Assembly: GCA_934202735.1 (NCBI GenBank)
Contig: CAKPYH010000003.1
Location: forward strand, 124,001-188,000
Direction of reading: 5' to 3'
DNA length: 64,000 bases
Source: an uncultured Alphaproteobacteria bacterium
Lineage (GTDB): Bacteria; Pseudomonadota; Alphaproteobacteria; CAAHEQ01; UBA3637
Shown: positions 17,216 to 25,280 of the stretch, one piece after another
How the letters are laid out: the number at the start of each line of letters is the position of its first letter
How positions within the stretch are numbered: position 1 is the first letter of the stretch
Notes under the pieces: generated by a model
What the model saw: the letters and a program-made list of their open reading frames with translations, nothing else
The model's database searches: none
What the model was told of the DNA's origin: nothing
Program-made: the position numbers and the translations under genes

Positions 17216-17751
17216 TAGGGAATTGATTGCAAAAAAGACCGTTTGTATAATTTATTAAACAAGCCTAGCGGCGTGATATTAAACACCGTCAACGGACAAT
17301 CCGCCGCCGAAAAAACCGGCTTGCTCGGCAACCGCGACTGCACCAGACTCCACGCCACAGCCTGTCGGGTTTTACTTTTCGTGTCAAAGCGTAAAAAATC
17401 ACAAAAAGTAATGTCCGCCCGGGCCCGTTCGGCTCGGTGAACCATTCTGAATAAAAAATCCGGTTCAAACACATCTGTCGGCGACAACACGGCAATATAT
17501 TTTCCCTGGCATTTTTGGGAAATGTACATTCTGAACGTGGCTATATCAAAACGTTTTTCATAACAAATCGTATGCTTGACCCCGGCTTTCTTCAAGGCAT
17601 TCGGCCCATGGGGCGGCACATCCGTTTCGGGACGAATCAAAAACACTTCAACGGGGCAGTCCGCCGCCTTGATCGTACGTATCAAAGACGCACACTCCCG
17701 GACATTTGAGCTCATCTGTGGCACAATAATTGAGATCAAAGGTGATTTCAT
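17215..17751 (-). pseudogene. truncated GT2-like glycosyltransferase
   Basis: 178 residues from ATG 17751, RBS AAGGAG. The N-terminus (SPLISIIVPQMSSNVRECASL) is a GT-A family 2 start, followed by RFDIATFRMYISQKCQGKYIAVLSPTD, the nucleotide-sugar binding region with a degenerate DxD. It stops after NKLYKRSFLQSIP, much shorter than a full GT2 protein (about 250-330), immediately at the radical SAM remnant. A deletion fusing two genes, or damage in a larger two-domain protein, explains both halves. Confidence 0.6.
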
Positions 17752-17884
17752 ACAAACTCCTTAAACTTGACGGGGATACTGATCCCGGTATTTCCGACTG
17801 ATACAATCACATGCCTATAAGAGTACACCATTTTACATGACAATGCAAGCAAAAACACAAGAAAACGCCACAAACCCGGAAATT

Positions 17885-17907
17885 AAAAGGCCCGACAACG
17901 GGCCTTT
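17885..17907 (-). terminator. terminator after tRNA-Ala
   Basis: Minus-strand hairpin AAAGGCCCG-TTG-TCGGGCCTTTT followed by AATTT, 8 nt after the tRNA 3' end. Confidence 0.8.
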
Positions 17908-17914
17908 GGAAAAT

Positions 17915-17990
<76 letters not shown>

Positions 17991-18006
17991 ACAGAAAGCG
18001 GTTTTT

Positions 18007-18035
18007 CTTATACACCGTTTTTTTTCGCTTGTCAA
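18007..18035 (-). promoter_or_regulatory. promoter of tRNA-Ala
   Basis: Minus strand TTGACA (18035-18030), 17-nt spacer, TATAAG (18012-18007). Its -35 overlaps that of the divergent promoter in the self-complementary TTGTCAA. Confidence 0.8.
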
Positions 18036-18057
18036 GTGGTTATTTTTGTTTTATACT
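18029..18057 (+). promoter_or_regulatory. promoter of the 18064 gene, predicting a leaderless mRNA
   Basis: TTGTCA (18029-18034), 17-nt spacer, TATACT (18052-18057). The predicted start is at about 18064, the A of the start codon, and no Shine-Dalgarno lies before it. Confidence 0.6.
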
Positions 18058-18063
18058 GGCTTC

Positions 18064-18732
18064 ATGAAAAAAATCATGAAAATTTTAGCCATCATTGGTG
18101 GCAGTCTGTGTCTTTTATTTATTTTGGCCCTGCGGCAACTGGAATCATCGGTAGCCAATAAGGTCAACGAAACGGTCAATCGTTGGCAGGCAGATTCGGA
18201 TGAAGCCCCCGCTTTTGCCGTTTTTTTGAACAAACAAGAAGAAAATTCTCTGCCCGCACCGATTGAGCTTAAAACCGTAAAGCCGGGCGGTTGCCTGTTG
18301 CGAGCCTGTTGGCAATCAGACTCTTTAATCGTGCGCCCGGACGGTTTATCCGCGTATACATTAAAAGATATTCGGGTAGAAATGCCTTTGGCCTGGCCCC
18401 TGTACCTAACCATTCAAACGGCACCGGATTCGGATATTGTGATCAATGCCGACATCGGGCAAACACAATGGAATATACGAAACATACGGGGGCAAATCGG
18501 GACATTATCTTTTGACATGGTCGGTACAATGGATACACAAGCGGAAACCGGCGAAATCGTGATACATACCCGGGGATTAAAAACGTTCTTGGCCGCCTGG
18601 GACGATATACCCGCATGGTTCAGCCTGATTATCAGTGATGCCCCGCAAACCTTTACGTTGGTTCCCAAAGATGGTGCCATTCGGTATCAGGGTATTCCCC
18701 TGTTTTACTATGGTGATGATACACACCGATAA
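18064..18732 (+). CDS. membrane-anchored protein of unknown function
   Basis: 222 residues from ATG 18064. N-terminal signal anchor (IMKILAIIGGSLCLLFILAL), then an extracytoplasmic domain with alternating beta-strand patterns; two Cys (GGCLLRACW) are close together. It resembles the general shape of DUF2125-like periplasmic proteins but no family is assigned. No Shine-Dalgarno is seen and the promoter places transcription start at the ATG. Its 3' end overlaps the convergent lipoprotein gene by 25 nt. Confidence 0.75.
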   Translation: MKKIMKILAIIGGSLCLLFILALRQLESSVANKVNETVNRWQADSDEAPAFAVFLNKQEENSLPAPIELKTVKPGGCLLRACWQSDSLIVRPDGLSAYTLKDIRVEMPLAWPLYLTIQTAPDSDIVINADIGQTQWNIRNIRGQIGTLSFDMVGTMDTQAETGEIVIHTRGLKTFLAAWDDIPAWFSLIISDAPQTFTLVPKDGAIRYQGIPLFYYGDDTHR

Positions 18733-19019
18733 AAAGCCGTTGTCGGAGTCAATAACCGACAATTAAAGGGCGATGTTTTATCAAAAACGGCTTGTTTGCT
18801 TCGGGTGGCACAGGCACTGGCGGCTAATTGAGCAGCTTCGGACGAATCACTCCACAACGGATTATAGCACACCGCGATATAATCGGGACGCGATTGCCCG
18901 ACCGGATTGACCTGCCCGGCTTCACGTCGCGAATCCACAAAGGGTCTGACCTGAGAACACCCGGCCACAGCCCCCAATAAAAGACAGGCAAACAACTTGG
19001 CTTTACTTGATTTCATCAT
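18708..19019 (-). CDS. small predicted lipoprotein
   Basis: 103 residues. Signal peptide KLFACLLLGAVAGC with lipobox AVAGC. The mature part has four more Cys and no recognised domain. ATG 19019 (or 19016) lies inside the end of the mechanosensitive channel gene, GAGGT 8 nt upstream, so it is translated with it. Last gene of carD-mscS-lipoprotein. Confidence 0.75.
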   Translation of the reverse strand: MMKSSKAKLFACLLLGAVAGCSQVRPFVDSRREAGQVNPVGQSRPDYIAVCYNPLWSDSSEAAQLAASACATRSKQAVFDKTSPFNCRLLTPTTAFYRCVSSP

Positions 19020-19992
19020 GGGACAACCTCACAATCCGCCGGGGGTAAGAAAAAGAAATATGTTCGGCCCGAAACGCGTCCAAGATTCGCAACATCAGGT
19101 CGCTTTTAACCGTCAATCGGTTCAAAACATTGCCAGTATACGCCCGTAATTCCAACCGAATTCCGGCATCGGTAAAATCAGTCAACACCACATAAGGGGC
19201 CGGATCCCGTATCAATCGCCGATCCGCGCGCGTGATTCTCAGTAAAATTTGGCGCGCTTTGGCCGCATCGGTATCATAGGGTAAACAGATTGTAATTTCA
19301 ATCCGACCGTTCAGGTTTTCATGCGTTAAATTTTTCACTTGTCCCGACAAAATATCGGCATTCGGAATAATAACGGCAGACAGGCCGAAAGTTTCCAATT
19401 CGGTGGCCCGAATCCGAATGTGCTTGACAAGGCCTTCCTGACCGTTGATGACAACCCAATCCCCTTCTTTAATCGGACGTTCAAACAGGATAATAATGCC
19501 CGAGACAAAGTTATTGACAATGTTTTGCAGGCCGAAACCAATCCCGACCGATAACGCCCCAAACACAATAGCCAGGTTTTTCAGATTGACCCCTAACACC
19601 GACAACGTCATCAGGCCCAACAGAATCCAAGCAATATAACTGAACAGTGTTAAAATCGTATGACGCACCCCGATATCATCGGTCAAACGGGGCAGGACTC
19701 GTCCGTCTAAAAGGGCCCGCCCCGCCCGTATTAAATAAGACGAACACAGAAAAAATAAAGTCGCCTGAAACAAAGACTCAAAGGTAATCACACCGGCCGA
19801 TTCACCCGAATAAGCCCTCAGGCCCGTCCAGATTTTATGCCCTACATCCGGATAGATGTACAGATACAAAGCCAAAACGGCAAAAATAATCACCAACATA
19901 TACCTGTTCACGCCCCGCAAAAACGGACCGGGCGATACCGTACGAGTCTGCTTCGGGCGTTGAGACAAACGGGTTAGATGTCGTTGCGGCAT
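19003..19992 (-). CDS. MscS-family mechanosensitive channel
   Basis: 329 residues from ATG 19992; GTG 20004 is an alternative. Three or four N-terminal TM helices precede the pore helix (IVFGALSVGIGFGLQNIVNNFVSG, read here in two parts: FGALSVGIGFGLQ and NIVNNFVSGIIIL) and the beta domain (FERPIKEGDWVVINGQ, VIIPNADILSGQVKNLTH). It acts as a pressure-release channel in the inner membrane. It lies 15 nt after carD and overlaps the lipoprotein gene. Confidence 0.9.
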   Translation of the reverse strand: MPQRHLTRLSQRPKQTRTVSPGPFLRGVNRYMLVIIFAVLALYLYIYPDVGHKIWTGLRAYSGESAGVITFESLFQATLFFLCSSYLIRAGRALLDGRVLPRLTDDIGVRHTILTLFSYIAWILLGLMTLSVLGVNLKNLAIVFGALSVGIGFGLQNIVNNFVSGIIILFERPIKEGDWVVINGQEGLVKHIRIRATELETFGLSAVIIPNADILSGQVKNLTHENLNGRIEITICLPYDTDAAKARQILLRITRADRRLIRDPAPYVVLTDFTDAGIRLELRAYTGNVLNRLTVKSDLMLRILDAFRAEHISFSYPRRIVRLSHDEIK

Positions 19993-20007
19993 AAGCGATA
20001 CCACCCG

Positions 20008-20529
20008 TTATAACGTGGTTTTCACAGCGGGGGATTTACTTTGCAATAAGGATTCCAATTGAGAGAGTGCATCGGTTTCCTGGATTTGATGGACCACCGC
20101 ATACTCCGATGCAAAACGTTTTAAGGCCTGTTCATACAGTTGGCGTTCGCTGAACGTTTGTTCGGAAACGGCCGGATTTTTGTATAAATCCCGGACCACT
20201 TCGGCCACGGCCACCGGATCACCGGAATTGATTTTAGCCACATATTCCTGCGACCGCTTGCTCCATTGAGCCCGTTTAATCTTGGGCTTGCCTTTTAATG
20301 TATGTAATGCAATGTCCATTACTGACGCATCCGAAACCTGCCGCAAACCGCTTTTAGGGGCACTGGTCAACGGGATACGTACCATCATTTTATCTTTATT
20401 AAAGTTGATGGCAATAACATCCATGTTTTGTCCTGCCACAACCGTTTTTTGAATTGCTTTTACTTGGCCGACACCATGTGCCGGATATACCACAAAATCA
20501 CCGGGATTAAATGTATAGTCTTTGGACAT
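20008..20529 (-). CDS. carD: CarD/CdnL-type RNA polymerase-binding regulator
   Basis: 173 residues from ATG 20529 (MSKDYTFNPGDFVVYPAHG), with GGAGA 8 nt upstream. The N-terminal Tudor-like RNA polymerase interaction domain (GDFVVYPAHGVGQV) is followed by a helical DNA-binding domain (SQEYVAKINSGDPVAVAEVVRDLY, here split: SQEYVAKINSGD and VAEVVRDLYK). It stabilises open promoter complexes, often at rRNA and tRNA genes. First gene of a three-gene unit. Confidence 0.93.
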   Translation of the reverse strand: MSKDYTFNPGDFVVYPAHGVGQVKAIQKTVVAGQNMDVIAINFNKDKMMVRIPLTSAPKSGLRQVSDASVMDIALHTLKGKPKIKRAQWSKRSQEYVAKINSGDPVAVAEVVRDLYKNPAVSEQTFSERQLYEQALKRFASEYAVVHQIQETDALSQLESLLQSKSPAVKTTL

Positions 20530-20559
20530 ATCAATTCTCCTTTCTGAAATGATATAGGG

Positions 20560-20590
20560 ATTATAGCACATTTTTTTCATTTTTGAAAGC
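20560..20590 (-). promoter_or_regulatory. extended -10 promoter of carD operon
   Basis: Minus strand TGC-TATAAT (TATAAT at 20565-20560). The -35 (TTTCAA) is weak. Start codon about 30 nt downstream. Confidence 0.55.
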
Positions 20591-20662
20591 CCAAAATAAT
20601 TTTTTTTATTATTATCTGAAAAACCAAGGCTTTTTAGGATTTATTTTGGGAACTGCATCCCG

Positions 20663-21118
20663 TTATCGCCGGACGGAACTGTCCTGCGATCCCGTGTTAT
20701 ACCGCCCAAAGTTTTGAATCAACTGCTCCATGACCGACAATTCTTTACCCCCTGTCGGTGTTTGAGACGAATCGTACCCCAAAGACCGTGCATCAGCCAA
20801 AGTTAAATGTTCTTGCGCCACCAATTTGTCATCAGAATCAAAGTAATAGGCATAAACATCACGTTCCACTTCCGCCGGCTCCAAGAAAGCACGACTGCTC
20901 TTCAAATTGCGGGCATAGACAATAAATCCGCCGGGACCGACCGAATCGGGACTAACCGTTGCAGGCGTTCCCAAGACACGCAAAACCTTTTCCCGGCTAT
21001 CCCCGATGTGTACTGCGTTCAAACGTGCCGTTGTCGGCACATCACCGGCCGGATATTGCTCTAATCCGCACCCGACCAAACCCATAAACAGGCCTAAAAT
21101 CAATGTTTGTTTCATCAT
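20663..21118 (-). CDS. bamE: BamE/OmlA outer-membrane assembly lipoprotein
   Basis: 151 residues from ATG 21118. Lipobox GLVGC (Cys17). SmpA/OmlA domain: LNAVHIGDSREKVLRVLGTP, then RDVYAYYFDSDDKLV. The C-terminus (TPTGGKELSVMEQLI) matches alphaproteobacterial BamE proteins as I recall them. It is an outer-membrane accessory of the BAM complex. The upstream in-frame extension lacks an RBS and would run through the divergent tRNA promoter. Confidence 0.87.
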   Translation of the reverse strand: MMKQTLILGLFMGLVGCGLEQYPAGDVPTTARLNAVHIGDSREKVLRVLGTPATVSPDSVGPGGFIVYARNLKSSRAFLEPAEVERDVYAYYFDSDDKLVAQEHLTLADARSLGYDSSQTPTGGKELSVMEQLIQNFGRYNTGSQDSSVRR

Positions 21119-21166
21119 AATCTTTATATAAACGAAAATCCGACCCGCGTCAACAAAAAAAATTGC

Positions 21167-21195
21167 TTGACAAGAATAAAAAAGGCGTGTATGAT
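21167..21195 (+). promoter_or_regulatory. promoter of tRNA-Gly-tuf
   Basis: TTGACA (21167-21172), 17-nt spacer, TATGAT (21190-21195). No terminator is seen between the tRNA and tuf, so it may drive both. Confidence 0.85.
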
Positions 21196-21228
21196 TGTTT
21201 CGTTGTTTTGCCCGTAGGGGTGGAATTG

Positions 21229-21303
<75 letters not shown>

Positions 21304-21398
21304 AAAAAGACAGGCTTCAATTTCCTTTTGGATACCCTGTCGGATGAGAAAACATCCGAAACAAACACAAGAACCGAGGTCGTAAGACTTCATTTTAC

Positions 21399-21412
21399 TA
21401 ACTGATCAGTTA
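21399..21412. promoter_or_regulatory. 14-bp perfect palindrome before tuf
   Basis: TAACTGATCAGTTA lies 14 nt upstream of the tuf ATG, in the tRNA-Gly/tuf spacer. In RNA it could form a 5-bp hairpin next to the weak SD. Function unknown. Confidence 0.3.
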
Positions 21413-21426
21413 ATGAAAGAAACAAA

Positions 21427-22617
21427 ATGAGTAAAGAAAAATTTAACAGAAGCAAACCGCACTGCAACATCGGTACGATTGGCCACGTGGACCATGGTAA
21501 AACGACGTTGACGGCTGCCATCACAAAAGTGTTGGCCGAAAAAGGCGATGCCACCTTTGTTGATTATGCCAACATTGATAAGGCTCCCGAAGAACGCGCT
21601 CGCGGTATTACCATCAACACATCTCACGTGGAATACGAAACAGACAAACGTCACTATGCGCACGTTGACTGCCCGGGCCACGCGGACTATGTGAAGAACA
21701 TGATTACCGGTGCGGCTCAGATGGACGGTGCCATTTTGGTGGTGTCCGCGGCCGATGGTCCGATGCCTCAAACACGTGAACACATCTTGTTGGCCCGTCA
21801 GGTGGGTGTGCCCGCCATTGTGGTCTATTTGAACAAGATGGACATGGTGGACGATCCGGAATTGGTTGACTTGGTGGAAATGGAAGTGCGTGAATTGCTG
21901 TCTTCCTATCAATTCCCGGGCGACGAAATCCCCATCATCAAAGGTTCCGCGAAAGTGGCTTTGGATGGCGGTGATCCGAAGTTGGGTCGCGATTCCATCT
22001 TGGCTTTGATGGACGCTGTGGACTCTTACATTCCGCAACCGGATCGGCCCAAGGATCAACCGTTCTTGATGCCGATTGAAGACGTGTTCTCCATTTCCGG
22101 CCGTGGGACTGTGGTTACCGGTCGTGTGGAACGCGGTGTGTTGAAAGTGGGCGATGAAATTGAAATCGTTGGTCTGCGTCCGACACAAAAGACTGTTTGC
22201 ACGGGTATTGAAATGTTCCGTAAATTGTTGGATCAAGGTGAAGCCGGCGATAACATCGGTGTGTTGTTGCGTGGGACCAAGCGTGAAGAAGTGGAACGGG
22301 GTCAAGTTTTGGCTGCTCCGGGTACCATTACTCCGCACACCAAGTTTGAATCCGAAGTGTACGTTCTGAGCAAGGAAGAAGGCGGTCGTCATACTCCGTT
22401 CTTTGCGAACTATCGTCCGCAATTCTACTTCCGTACAACGGACGTGACCGGGACCATTGAATTGCCGGAAGGCGTGGAAATGGTTATGCCGGGCGATAAC
22501 GTCAAATTAAAAGTGACGTTGATTGTGCCCGTGGCTATGTCCGAAGGTCTGCGTTTCGCTATCCGCGAAGGCGGTCATACGGTCGGTGCCGGTGTTGTTT
22601 CCAAGATTTTTGAATAA
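21427..22617 (+). CDS. tuf: elongation factor Tu
   Basis: 396 residues, full length. GTPase motifs GHVDHGKT (P-loop), DCPGH (G3) and NKMD (G4); effector region PEERARGITI; domains 2 and 3 complete to GAGVVSKIFE. It delivers aminoacyl-tRNA to the ribosome. Codon use is strongly biased (TTG for Leu, GGT for Gly), as expected for high expression. SD is weak (GAAAGAAAC). Linked to tRNA-Gly upstream; no other translation genes adjoin. The long minus-strand frame is an antisense shadow. Confidence 0.99.
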   Translation: MSKEKFNRSKPHCNIGTIGHVDHGKTTLTAAITKVLAEKGDATFVDYANIDKAPEERARGITINTSHVEYETDKRHYAHVDCPGHADYVKNMITGAAQMDGAILVVSAADGPMPQTREHILLARQVGVPAIVVYLNKMDMVDDPELVDLVEMEVRELLSSYQFPGDEIPIIKGSAKVALDGGDPKLGRDSILALMDAVDSYIPQPDRPKDQPFLMPIEDVFSISGRGTVVTGRVERGVLKVGDEIEIVGLRPTQKTVCTGIEMFRKLLDQGEAGDNIGVLLRGTKREEVERGQVLAAPGTITPHTKFESEVYVLSKEEGGRHTPFFANYRPQFYFRTTDVTGTIELPEGVEMVMPGDNVKLKVTLIVPVAMSEGLRFAIREGGHTVGAGVVSKIFE

Positions 22618-22643
22618 TCGGAAACAAGCATAAACACTTGCCA

Positions 22644-22676
22644 ATCCCCAAGGGACATCCCCTTGGGGATTTCTTT
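22644..22676 (+). terminator. tuf terminator
   Basis: Hairpin ATCCCCAAGG-GACAT-CCCCTTGGGGAT followed by TTCTTT. Confidence 0.85.
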
Positions 22677-22729
22677 ATGTTCCCGGGAACAGAAATGATT
22701 CCGAACCAATAACCTACTGTATCACCATA

Positions 22730-22754
22730 AAACCCCGTGTAAAAACACGGGGTT
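22730..22754. terminator. second hairpin, possibly bidirectional terminator
   Basis: AAACCCCGTGT-AAAA-ACACGGGGTTT between convergent genes; short T-runs on both strands. Confidence 0.6.
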
Positions 22755-22791
22755 TGTTAGGATAGCTTATTCTACGTGAAACGCACGGCTT

Positions 22792-23322
22792 TTAGGAAAA
22801 CAGAGAAGCAATCAGGGAATACCAACTCATATAAAACATCCAAAGCAGAGTGATAATAAGTTCTAGACCTCTACAATATAAAAATGTCAGAAACAGGTTC
22901 AAGCTCCATATCTTAGATATTTTTTTTCGCCGCCCCAGAAACCAGAAGATGACAGAAAGAACAAACAAAATACCCATTGTCCACAGGGAAACCACATATT
23001 TGGTTTCATAAAACCTTTCGCCTTTGGGCCACTGAAAAACAACATATTTGTTTTCATAAAACATCACAACAAGATTCAAAAGGGTCAAAATACCTAAAAA
23101 TGTCAAGGGAAACGTTATTAAGAATTTTTGAACGGATCCCTTTTTAACCCAACACGCCCCAATGACGACAGGGAAAAGAACGCCCAAGATCAAGAACAGA
23201 TTTTCAAGAATTGATGCTATGAGCGATTCATCATCACCGCGATAACTATTAAACATCCTTATTGAAAGTACCAAAAAAAGAACGGCACCAATCAGATATA
23301 AAACGGGTAAAAACTTTTTCAT
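22792..23322 (-). CDS. small polytopic membrane protein of unknown function
   Basis: 176 residues, ATG 23322 with AAAGGAG upstream. About four to five hydrophobic helices. An internal tandem repeat is visible near residue 87: FYENKYVVFQW followed by FYETKYVVSLW, encoded by near-identical DNA. AT-rich. It follows the Cys-rich secreted protein gene by 12 nt, so the two form an operon. No family recognised. Confidence 0.65.
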   Translation of the reverse strand: MKKFLPVLYLIGAVLFLVLSIRMFNSYRGDDESLIASILENLFLILGVLFPVVIGACWVKKGSVQKFLITFPLTFLGILTLLNLVVMFYENKYVVFQWPKGERFYETKYVVSLWTMGILFVLSVIFWFLGRRKKISKIWSLNLFLTFLYCRGLELIITLLWMFYMSWYSLIASLFS

Positions 23323-23334
23323 TCACACACTCCT

Positions 23335-23757
23335 TTAATAAAATATCGTAGGGTCCACATCTATATATTTATTTCCCATAATATCGTAATACACACCGCT
23401 TTCTCCTTTTTCAAAAGGACGGAAGAAAGAATCAAAGAATCTCGCCCAAAAAGGGACCCGATTTTGCTCTTCAAGCATACGCATTTTTGATGTCAGGATA
23501 GACACGGCACTACATCTGTCCCTACTTCGTGTGCGATTGGGACAGACTTCCGGCACCTGCCTAGCGTCCAAGCAATCAACATTTATATCTTTATCCGTCA
23601 GACAGGACCAACATTGGCCATCATTCCCCAAAAACGTACCAGCCGGGCATTCCACCGTCGGACATTTACTTTGATCTAGATAGCAGTCAAAATCGGCACG
23701 TGCTTGATGCGCCATACAGCCCATCAATACAACCGCCGTTAAAATATATGTTTTCAT
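23335..23757 (-). CDS. Cys-rich secreted protein of unknown function
   Basis: 140 residues from ATG 23757 (RBS AAAGGAG). Signal peptide MKTYILTAVVLMGCMAHQARA. The mature N-terminal half has eight Cys in a pattern with CPTVECPAGTFLGNDGQCW, similar to the short Cys repeats of EGF/furin-like domains; the second half lacks Cys. Probably exported and disulfide-bonded. I recall similar repeats in proteins of uncultured gut Alphaproteobacteria; no function known. Confidence 0.7.
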   Translation of the reverse strand: MKTYILTAVVLMGCMAHQARADFDCYLDQSKCPTVECPAGTFLGNDGQCWSCLTDKDINVDCLDARQVPEVCPNRTRSRDRCSAVSILTSKMRMLEEQNRVPFWARFFDSFFRPFEKGESGVYYDIMGNKYIDVDPTIFY

Positions 23758-23848
23758 CACATCTCCTTTCTGACGAAAGGATACCATAATCCATCCCCCA
23801 TGACAAGAGATTTTTTGACAATAGAAAAAATATGATTACTGTTTTCAC

Positions 23849-23876
23849 TTGACTTTTAATAAAAAAAATGTAAACA
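23849..23876 (+). promoter_or_regulatory. candidate promoter at the 23884 gene
   Basis: TTGACT (23849-23854), 16-nt spacer, TAAACA (23871-23876). This -10 is related to the TAAACT seen at tRNA-Leu(CAG) and mutL. Transcription would start at or next to the ATG. Confidence 0.45.
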
Positions 23877-23883
23877 TCCCATC

Positions 23884-24495
23884 ATGACAGACATTCTTTC
23901 ATCGGCTTTCAAATTCATTCTTTTTTCGTTTTGTTTATCGGTTGTTCTATCCTTGTTTGACATTGCCATTTTTTCACTGATCATTGTCCTGATAAATCTG
24001 ACAGCATGGTATATTTTTACCCTGGATGTTATCTCATTAAATAAAAAAGAACAGTATATCTTTTGGCCTAGTCGTCCCCGGGGGGGTATAATCTGGGGAA
24101 AGCGGATGAAAGAGATCAGAATATACTTTGAGAAAAAGGATCTACAACCAATTACGACATTCAGAAAACAACGCTTGTTATTTTCAACTTTTTTGTTTTT
24201 GATATGGCCCGGAAGTCAGTTATTATTCATATCCTTTGAGAAAAAAACATCATACTTTTTGTTATTTTCATTATGCACACTTTGGATCATAGATTTAATC
24301 CTTATAAAAAGGTATCAAGATAAATTTAATGTACCCAAAAAATATCAAGAATTACTCAATCGTCTGTATTCCCATCAGGGTAATTATACATTTGAGCATC
24401 AAAAAATGATGATTCTTATCTTTCTGATACTGGGATGTTTATTTTTCATAGTATTCTTGCATGTAGACGGATTAGAATATCTCAAACTAATCTAA
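23884..24495 (+). CDS. membrane protein of unknown function
   Basis: 203 residues. Hydrophobic segments at about 8-55 (two helices), 95-135 (two helices) and one near the C-terminus, separated by a basic cytosolic loop (WGKRMKEIRIYFEKKD). AT-rich and Phe/Leu-rich. No SD precedes the ATG (CATCCCATC), and the promoter suggests a leaderless transcript. A run of seven G lies in the gene near 24080. No family recognised. Confidence 0.6.
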   Translation: MTDILSSAFKFILFSFCLSVVLSLFDIAIFSLIIVLINLTAWYIFTLDVISLNKKEQYIFWPSRPRGGIIWGKRMKEIRIYFEKKDLQPITTFRKQRLLFSTFLFLIWPGSQLLFISFEKKTSYFLLFSLCTLWIIDLILIKRYQDKFNVPKKYQELLNRLYSHQGNYTFEHQKMMILIFLILGCLFFIVFLHVDGLEYLKLI

Positions 24496-24533
24496 GAGAG
24501 ATTAACGTGCGGGTGTATTTCACAAATACTTTT

Positions 24534-25280
24534 TTATTTCCCGATCAGGTGATTTAAGACACCATGCAACGTCTTGATTTCGGCATGGGTCAAGTGATTG
24601 CGTTCAAAGATATTTCGCAAATTAAATTGCATACGTTCTCGCTTGTCCGGAAAATGGAAATAGCCGCGTTCATCCAGCACCGTTTGCAACCGATTCAAAA
24701 AAGTAGCCACTTCCCGCTTATCGGCCGGAACAGCTCCCTCCGTTTCCAGATGCGTGTTATCATAATCCTGTGTCGCCCGAAACCACGTATACCCCGTCAA
24801 AAGCACTGCCTGTGCCAAATTTAACGAGCAATGGTGGGGGTTCAGGGGAATTTCTATAATCCCGTCCGCCGGCACGATTTCATCGTTTTCCAGGCCTGTG
24901 CGTTCCGCCCCGAACATCAAAGCCGTTCGAGCCCCCTGACGGATATAATCCGCGCACAAGCATATCCCTTTTTCGGGATGATAAACCGGCTTGGTCATAC
25001 CCCGCCGACGGGCGGTTGTCGCCAATACAAACTGCACATCGGCCAACGCGTCCTGTAAAGTGTCATACACTTGGGCATGTGTCAAAATCTCTTGCGCCCC
25101 CGAAGATGCCGCCAATGCTTTATCCGACAGGTGATTTTCCCGCGGGGCCACCAATCGCAAGTCCGACAGCATACAATTCATCATTGCCCGTGCCACCATG
25201 CCGACATTTTCAGCCATTTGGGGATGAACCAAAATAATCACAGGCCCCGGAGCCGCTTCAAAAGGGATATGTTTACTCAT
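24534..25280 (-). CDS. trmJ: tRNA/rRNA 2'-O-methyltransferase, TrmJ-like (SPOUT)
   Basis: 248 residues. SpoU/TrmH fold: HPQMAENVGMVARAM (N-terminal Asn/Arg motif), ALMFGAERTGLENDEI (motif 2) and IPLNPHHCSLNLAQAVLL (motif 3, SAM knot). The C-terminal helical extension fits TrmJ, which methylates the ribose at position 32 of tRNAs. ATG overlaps the upstream stop (TAATG). Third gene of an operon behind two secreted unknown proteins. Confidence 0.88.
   Translation of the reverse strand: MSKHIPFEAAPGPVIILVHPQMAENVGMVARAMMNCMLSDLRLVAPRENHLSDKALAASSGAQEILTHAQVYDTLQDALADVQFVLATTARRRGMTKPVYHPEKGICLCADYIRQGARTALMFGAERTGLENDEIVPADGIIEIPLNPHHCSLNLAQAVLLTGYTWFRATQDYDNTHLETEGAVPADKREVATFLNRLQTVLDERGYFHFPDKRERMQFNLRNIFERNHLTHAEIKTLHGVLNHLIGK

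Noticed and set aside
21406..22422. 338-codon minus-strand frame over tuf
   Set aside because: Antisense shadow of the EF-Tu gene caused by its strong codon bias; His/Phe-rich nonsense composition.
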